Assembly: GCF_041807705.1 (NCBI RefSeq)
Contig: NZ_JBGTYY010000002.1
Span: 127,231 to 191,230 of the forward strand
DNA from: Mannheimia sp041807705
GTDB taxonomy: Bacteria > Pseudomonadota > Gammaproteobacteria > Enterobacterales > Pasteurellaceae
Reading direction: 5' to 3'
DNA: 64,000 bases
Below, one piece after another: positions 60,559 through 64,000 of the stretch. Each line of letters starts with the position of its first letter. The stretch's first letter is position 1. Both the position numbers and the translations under genes were made by a program. The notes below the pieces were generated by a model, which was given only the letters and a program-made list of their open reading frames with translations, did not search any database and was not told where the DNA came from.

Positions 60559-61677
60559 ATGAACACCGCCCCCTTTCACCTGATGGCAAAACCGAGTAGC
60601 TTTCACTGTAATATCAAGTGCGAGTACTGTTTCTATTTAGAAAAAAAGCATTCCATTCCCAAAGAAAAAACGCAATTTATGAGCGAAGCGACTTTGGAGA
60701 ATTATGTTCGCAACTACATTCAATCAAGCCAACATCATCGGGTGGAATTTGTCTGGCAGGGTGGCGAGCCGACTTTGCTTGGGCTGGATTTCTATAAACA
60801 AGCGGCCAAATTTCAGCAAAAATATGCAAACGGCAAAACCATCAGCAATGCAATGCAAACCAACGGCATTGCTCTGAACCGCCAATGGGCAGCCTTTTTC
60901 AAAGAAAATCAGTTCCTGATTGGCTTATCCATAGACGGGCTCAGTGATATTCACGACCGATACCGCATTTCGGTAAACGGCAAGCCAACCTATGAAAAAG
61001 TCAAAAGTGCTGTCGAATTATTGAATGAATTTGGCGTAGCATTTAACACACTGACGGTGGTGAATGACCGCAACTGGCAGCTCGGCAAAGAGACCTATCA
61101 CGCCCTCAAACAGCTCGGCAGTCGTTATATGCAGTTCATTCCAGTGGTGGAGCATAATCACGGCAAACTGCAACCATTCTCCGTGCCTCCACACGGCTAC
61201 GGCAAATTCTTAGTTGATGTGTTTAATGAATGGCTACCCGATAGGGGGCAAATCTTTGTGATTGAGTTCGACAACCTACTCGGGCAGTGGCTCGGCTATC
61301 CGTCCAACAACTGCGTTTTCCGCCCGACTTGTGGGCAATCGCTAGTGGTAGAATCCTGTGGCGATGTGTATAGTTGCGACCATTTTGTCTATCCCGATTA
61401 CAAAGTCGGCAACCTGAATCAGCAATCAATGGCGGACATTGTCTTATCGCCCCAACAACTTCAATTCGGCAACAACAAGCGGGATAAACTCTCCGAACTT
61501 TGCAAATCCTGCAAATTTCGCATTCTCTGTCACGGCGGCTGCCCGAAACATCGCATCATTCCGCAGGCAGAGGGCGAAAAGCATAACTACCTCTGTGCCT
61601 CTTACCAACACTGGTTTGCAGAAACTTCCACCGCAATGCGACAGATGAGTGAGCAGATTAGGTTTGCGAGTAGATAA
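60559..61677 (+). CDS. Anaerobic sulfatase-maturating enzyme (radical SAM/SPASM)
   Basis: Oxidises the active-site cysteine of the sulfatase to formylglycine without oxygen. The radical SAM cluster ligands are Cys17, Cys21 and Cys24 (CNIKCEYC). The C-terminal SPASM domain supplies cysteines for two further clusters (CVFRPTC, ESCGDVYSCDHFVYP with the catalytic-type Asp, CKSCKFRILCHGGCPKHR, YLC). 372 residues, typical of anSME. AGGAGATGA precedes the start. Third gene of the module; same GC-richer composition. Confidence 0.92.
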   Translation: MNTAPFHLMAKPSSFHCNIKCEYCFYLEKKHSIPKEKTQFMSEATLENYVRNYIQSSQHHRVEFVWQGGEPTLLGLDFYKQAAKFQQKYANGKTISNAMQTNGIALNRQWAAFFKENQFLIGLSIDGLSDIHDRYRISVNGKPTYEKVKSAVELLNEFGVAFNTLTVVNDRNWQLGKETYHALKQLGSRYMQFIPVVEHNHGKLQPFSVPPHGYGKFLVDVFNEWLPDRGQIFVIEFDNLLGQWLGYPSNNCVFRPTCGQSLVVESCGDVYSCDHFVYPDYKVGNLNQQSMADIVLSPQQLQFGNNKRDKLSELCKSCKFRILCHGGCPKHRIIPQAEGEKHNYLCASYQHWFAETSTAMRQMSEQIRFASR

Positions 61678-61687
61678 TTAAAATAAA

Positions 61688-61743
61688 CAAGCGGTTAAAT
61701 TTCTTCAATTTTTTGCAAATTTTTAGAGAAATTTAACCGCTTG
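61688..61743 (+). terminator. Uptake-sequence-pair terminator after the anSME gene
   Basis: CAAGCGGTTAAATTTCT (61688-61704) and AGAAATTTAACCGCTTG (61727-61743) form a perfect 17-bp stem. Confidence 0.7.
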
Positions 61744-61792
61744 CATTGTTCGTATTTATAGAGGCTAATTGCAATTAGCCTCTACATAAATA

Positions 61793-62374
61793 TTATAGCT
61801 TTCCTAGCTTTTCTTTGTAGTGATAGCGACAAACAGAGAGATATTTATCATTACCACCAATTTGGATTTGCTCGCCATCTTTAATTGCGTCACCTTTTTC
61901 ATTAAGGCGGACAACAAAATGCGCTTTTCTGCCACAATCACAGATAGTTTTTAGCTCTTCCAATTCATCAGCCCAAGCTAATAGATATTTGCTTCCTTCA
62001 AACAGTTCTGATTGGAAATCGGTTCTTAATCCATAACAAAGGACAGGAATTTTTAATTTATCTACTACATCGGTTAATTGGTAAACCTGAGTTTTTGTTA
62101 AAAACTGAGCTTCATCAATTAAGATACAGTGTAACGTTTCTTGTGAATTTAATGCTTTAATTTCCTTGAATAAATCGGTTTCTGCATTGAATAATTTAGC
62201 TTCTTGTGAAATACCAATACGAGAACTAACTTTGCCAACGCCAAATCTATCATCAATCGCTGCAGTATAAACGAGCGTATTCATTCCGCGTTCTTGGTAA
62301 TTGTGAGAAGATTGAAGCAGGGTGGTTGATTTCCCTGCATTCATTGAAGAGTAGTAAAAATAGAGCTTTGCCAT
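61793..62374 (-). CDS. tdk: Thymidine kinase
   Basis: Salvage enzyme that phosphorylates thymidine. Type II fold: P-loop YSSMNAGKSTTLL near the start, LIDEAQFL, and the zinc cysteines in ICDCGRKA and CRYHY. 193 residues from the ATG at 62374 (MAKLYFYYSSMNAGKS); the frame extends four codons to an ATG at 62386, less like relatives. Downstream of zapB on the minus strand with a hairpin between. Confidence 0.95.
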   Translation of the reverse strand: MAKLYFYYSSMNAGKSTTLLQSSHNYQERGMNTLVYTAAIDDRFGVGKVSSRIGISQEAKLFNAETDLFKEIKALNSQETLHCILIDEAQFLTKTQVYQLTDVVDKLKIPVLCYGLRTDFQSELFEGSKYLLAWADELEELKTICDCGRKAHFVVRLNEKGDAIKDGEQIQIGGNDKYLSVCRYHYKEKLGKL

Positions 62375-62390
62375 AATATAGAACAATAAA

Positions 62391-62420
62391 AAAACGGCTA
62401 ATAATTTAGCCGTTTTTAGC
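62391..62420 (-). terminator. Terminator after zapB
   Basis: AAAACGGCT (62391-62399) and AGCCGTTTT (62408-62416); on the minus strand the stem is followed by a run of T's. It lies between zapB and tdk. Confidence 0.75.
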
Positions 62421-62427
62421 TTAAGGA

Positions 62428-62646
62428 TTAAACGTTGTCGATTTGACCTAAAAGTGAACGTAAACGATCTTGGAAATTTTGTTGTTCCGCTTTTAACTGC
62501 TCGTATTCGTTGCGTAAAGTTTCATTTTCTTGTTTAGCTGTATCATTTTTACCTTTTAGCTCTTCAACTTCTAATTGAAGTAATTGGATTGTTTCAACAG
62601 CTTGTTTAATTTTTTCTTCTAATTGGTCTAAAACCGATAATGACAT
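62428..62646 (-). CDS. zapB: Cell division protein ZapB
   Basis: Short coiled-coil protein that joins the Z-ring through ZapA. 72 residues, almost entirely heptad-repeat coiled coil (LDQLEEKIKQAVETIQLLQLE and on), with LRSLLGQID near the end as in relatives. GAGGGAATT precedes the ATG. In E. coli zapB is also near glpX, which is divergent here. Confidence 0.93.
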   Translation of the reverse strand: MSLSVLDQLEEKIKQAVETIQLLQLEVEELKGKNDTAKQENETLRNEYEQLKAEQQNFQDRLRSLLGQIDNV

Positions 62647-62841
62647 AATAAATTCCCTCTAAATGATTGTAAAACTTATAAAGATTATACTCTAAATCAG
62701 ACTTTATTTTTATAAAAAAGTTTGGTTATTTATGAATTTTTATTCAAATGGTGATTTTTTAGTAACGTAATTTTTCAGTTACTGCTAAAATGTAATCTCA
62801 CTTCTTTTAAAGTTTTTCTTTCAAGAAACTAAGGAATAAAA

Positions 62842-63861
62842 ATGAAACGAAATCTCTCTTTTGAATTTTCTCGTGTAACAGAAGCGGCTGCACTTGCGGC
62901 GTATTCTTGGCTCGGGCGTGGTGATAAAAATGCGGCTGATGAAGCGGCTGTTAAGGCAATGCGCTTTATGCTTAACCAAATGGAAATTCGTGGTGAAGTT
63001 GTTATCGGAGAAGGGGAAATTGATGAAGCTCCTATGCTCTATATTGGGGAAAAAATCGGTTTGTCTCGTTTGGAAGACGATGAAATTGCCATTGCAGTTG
63101 ATCCGATTGACGGTACACGCATTACAGCAATGGGGCAAGCAAATGCACTTTCTGTTCTTGCAGCAGGTGGTAAAGATACATTCTTAAAAGCACCTGATAT
63201 GTATATGGAAAAGCTGGTAGTAGGCCCTGAATGCAAAGGAATGATCGATTTAAACCTCCCGCTTGAACAAAATCTTCGCCGTGTTGCTTCTAAAAAAGGC
63301 AAATTACTTTCTCAATTAACTATTGCTATTTTAGCAAAACCTCGCCACGAGCAAATTATTGCTGATGTGCAAAAACTCGGGGTAAGGGTAATTGCAATTC
63401 CTGATGGCGATGTGGCAGCTGCAGTGCAATGCTGTTTACCTGATGGCGAATTAGATCTGCTTTATGGTATTGGTGGCGCACCTGAAGGTGTTGTAGCAGG
63501 TGCGGCAATCCGTGCTTTAGGTGGTGATATGAATGCTCGTTTAATTCCTCGCAACCAGGTGAAAGGAAATACTCCTGAGCACTTAACTGCAACAGAAAAA
63601 GAGCTTTCTCGCTGTAAAGAGATGAACGTACCGATTAATACGGTGCTGAAATTAGAAGATTTAGTGCGTGATGATAATCTCGTTTTTGTCGCAACGGGTA
63701 TTACATCGGGGGATTTATTAAAAGGCATTAAGCGTAGAGGCAATATTGCCAGCACAGAAACCCTATTAATTCGTGGTAAATCAAGAACTATCCGTAAAAT
63801 CCAATCTGACCATTACGTTGATCGTAAAGATAATGAACTTCTTTCATTAATGGATTTATGA
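62842..63861 (+). CDS. glpX: Class II fructose-1,6-bisphosphatase
   Basis: Gluconeogenic phosphatase. 339 residues with VVIGEGEIDEAPMLYIGE, VDPIDGT (metal and phosphate site), LYGIGGAPEGV and GITSGDLLKG. AAGGAAT precedes the ATG. There is no glpFK operon here; the gene stands alone. The IS481-type left end begins 14 bp after the stop codon and may have replaced its terminator. Confidence 0.95.
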   Translation: MKRNLSFEFSRVTEAAALAAYSWLGRGDKNAADEAAVKAMRFMLNQMEIRGEVVIGEGEIDEAPMLYIGEKIGLSRLEDDEIAIAVDPIDGTRITAMGQANALSVLAAGGKDTFLKAPDMYMEKLVVGPECKGMIDLNLPLEQNLRRVASKKGKLLSQLTIAILAKPRHEQIIADVQKLGVRVIAIPDGDVAAAVQCCLPDGELDLLYGIGGAPEGVVAGAAIRALGGDMNARLIPRNQVKGNTPEHLTATEKELSRCKEMNVPINTVLKLEDLVRDDNLVFVATGITSGDLLKGIKRRGNIASTETLLIRGKSRTIRKIQSDHYVDRKDNELLSLMDL

Positions 63862-63875
63862 TTTTCTCCATAAAG

Positions 63876-64000
63876 TGTAGAAGATTAGACTTGATCTGAC
63901 AATTCACTCTAAAAAGTGAGAGTTTCCCGTTTAGAATATGAGTGTCAAAAATCAATCTAAACAAAAAGGAAACTCTCATGTTTTATTCTAACAACCCTCT
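63876..64000 (+). mobile_element. IS481-type insertion sequence, left end (continues past the window)
   Basis: Starts TGTAGAAGATTAGACTTGAT and follows the remnant at 16881 with few differences, including the shared GTGAGAGTTTCCCGTTTAGA and the transposase leader. Same orientation as the remnant. The right end is outside the window, so whether it is complete is unknown. Confidence 0.8.
63978..64000 (+). CDS. IS481-type transposase, start only
   Basis: ATG at 63978 behind AAAAAGGAAACTCTC; seven codons, MFYSNNP, plus two bases. It differs from the remnant copy (MFYSNPL) by one inserted Asn codon. The rest is beyond the window. Confidence 0.7.

Overview
The window is a chromosomal segment of a gamma-proteobacterium of the family Pasteurellaceae. 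Gene content and order (cmk-rpsA-ihfB-lapA-lapB-pyrF-yciH, glnD, sspAB, degS) fit that family. The many copies of the DNA-uptake core ACAAGCGGT, rather than the Haemophilus form AAGTGCGGT, point to the Actinobacillus/Mannheimia/Bibersteinia branch. Base composition is AT-rich. The sequence comes from a draft assembly: one N at 52589 lies between two identical 65-bp copies. I see no tRNA, rRNA, CRISPR or prophage.

Layout. 1-9.4 kb: the 3' end of pheT, ihfA, an NlpC lipoprotein, degS, cmk, rpsA, ihfB, lapAB, pyrF and yciH, all on +. 9.4-16.5 kb: ushA and dgkA (-), sstT, comEC (rec2) with a probable Sxy-dependent CRP-S site, and queA (-). 16.6-17.4 kb: a scar in which the 5' end of a two-partner-secretion transporter gene is cut by an IS481-type element that is itself truncated. 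17.5-29.2 kb: purE-ansA-purK behind a PurR box, sspAB, efp, an exported protein of unknown function, epmB, a CaCA antiporter, glnD, zapG and rplM-rpsI. 29.2-33.4 kb: a VanZ-like gene, lysC under a lysine riboswitch, nagE interrupted by an amber codon, and tmaR. 33.6-39.1 kb: ppx, then a YhcH / RpiR-type regulator / YjiH-YjiG / M20 peptidase cluster. 39.2-55.5 kb: a LysR regulator, topA, yvcK, an AI-2E family permease, a methyltransferase, arfA, bioD, a ROK regulator, rnd, lrp, ftsK, a zinc peptidase, aroG and tsaB.

55.5-61.7 kb is the most accessory part. A TSUP anion exporter and a Crp/Fnr-type regulator are divergent. After them, behind a perfect CRP box, come a sodium-solute symporter, a cysteine-type sulfatase without signal peptide and an anaerobic sulfatase-maturating radical SAM enzyme. 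The symporter, sulfatase and maturase genes are visibly richer in G and C than their surroundings. They read as a sulfated-compound uptake and desulfation module related to the Escherichia coli YidK/YidJ pair. The window ends with tdk, zapB, glpX and the left end of a second IS481-type copy.

Regulation visible in the DNA includes a lysine riboswitch with a complementary segment that can mask the lysC ribosome-binding site, an arfA hairpin that contains the stop codon, a TrpR-like palindrome over the aroG -10 box, PurR and several CRP boxes, and terminators built from inverted pairs of uptake sequences.
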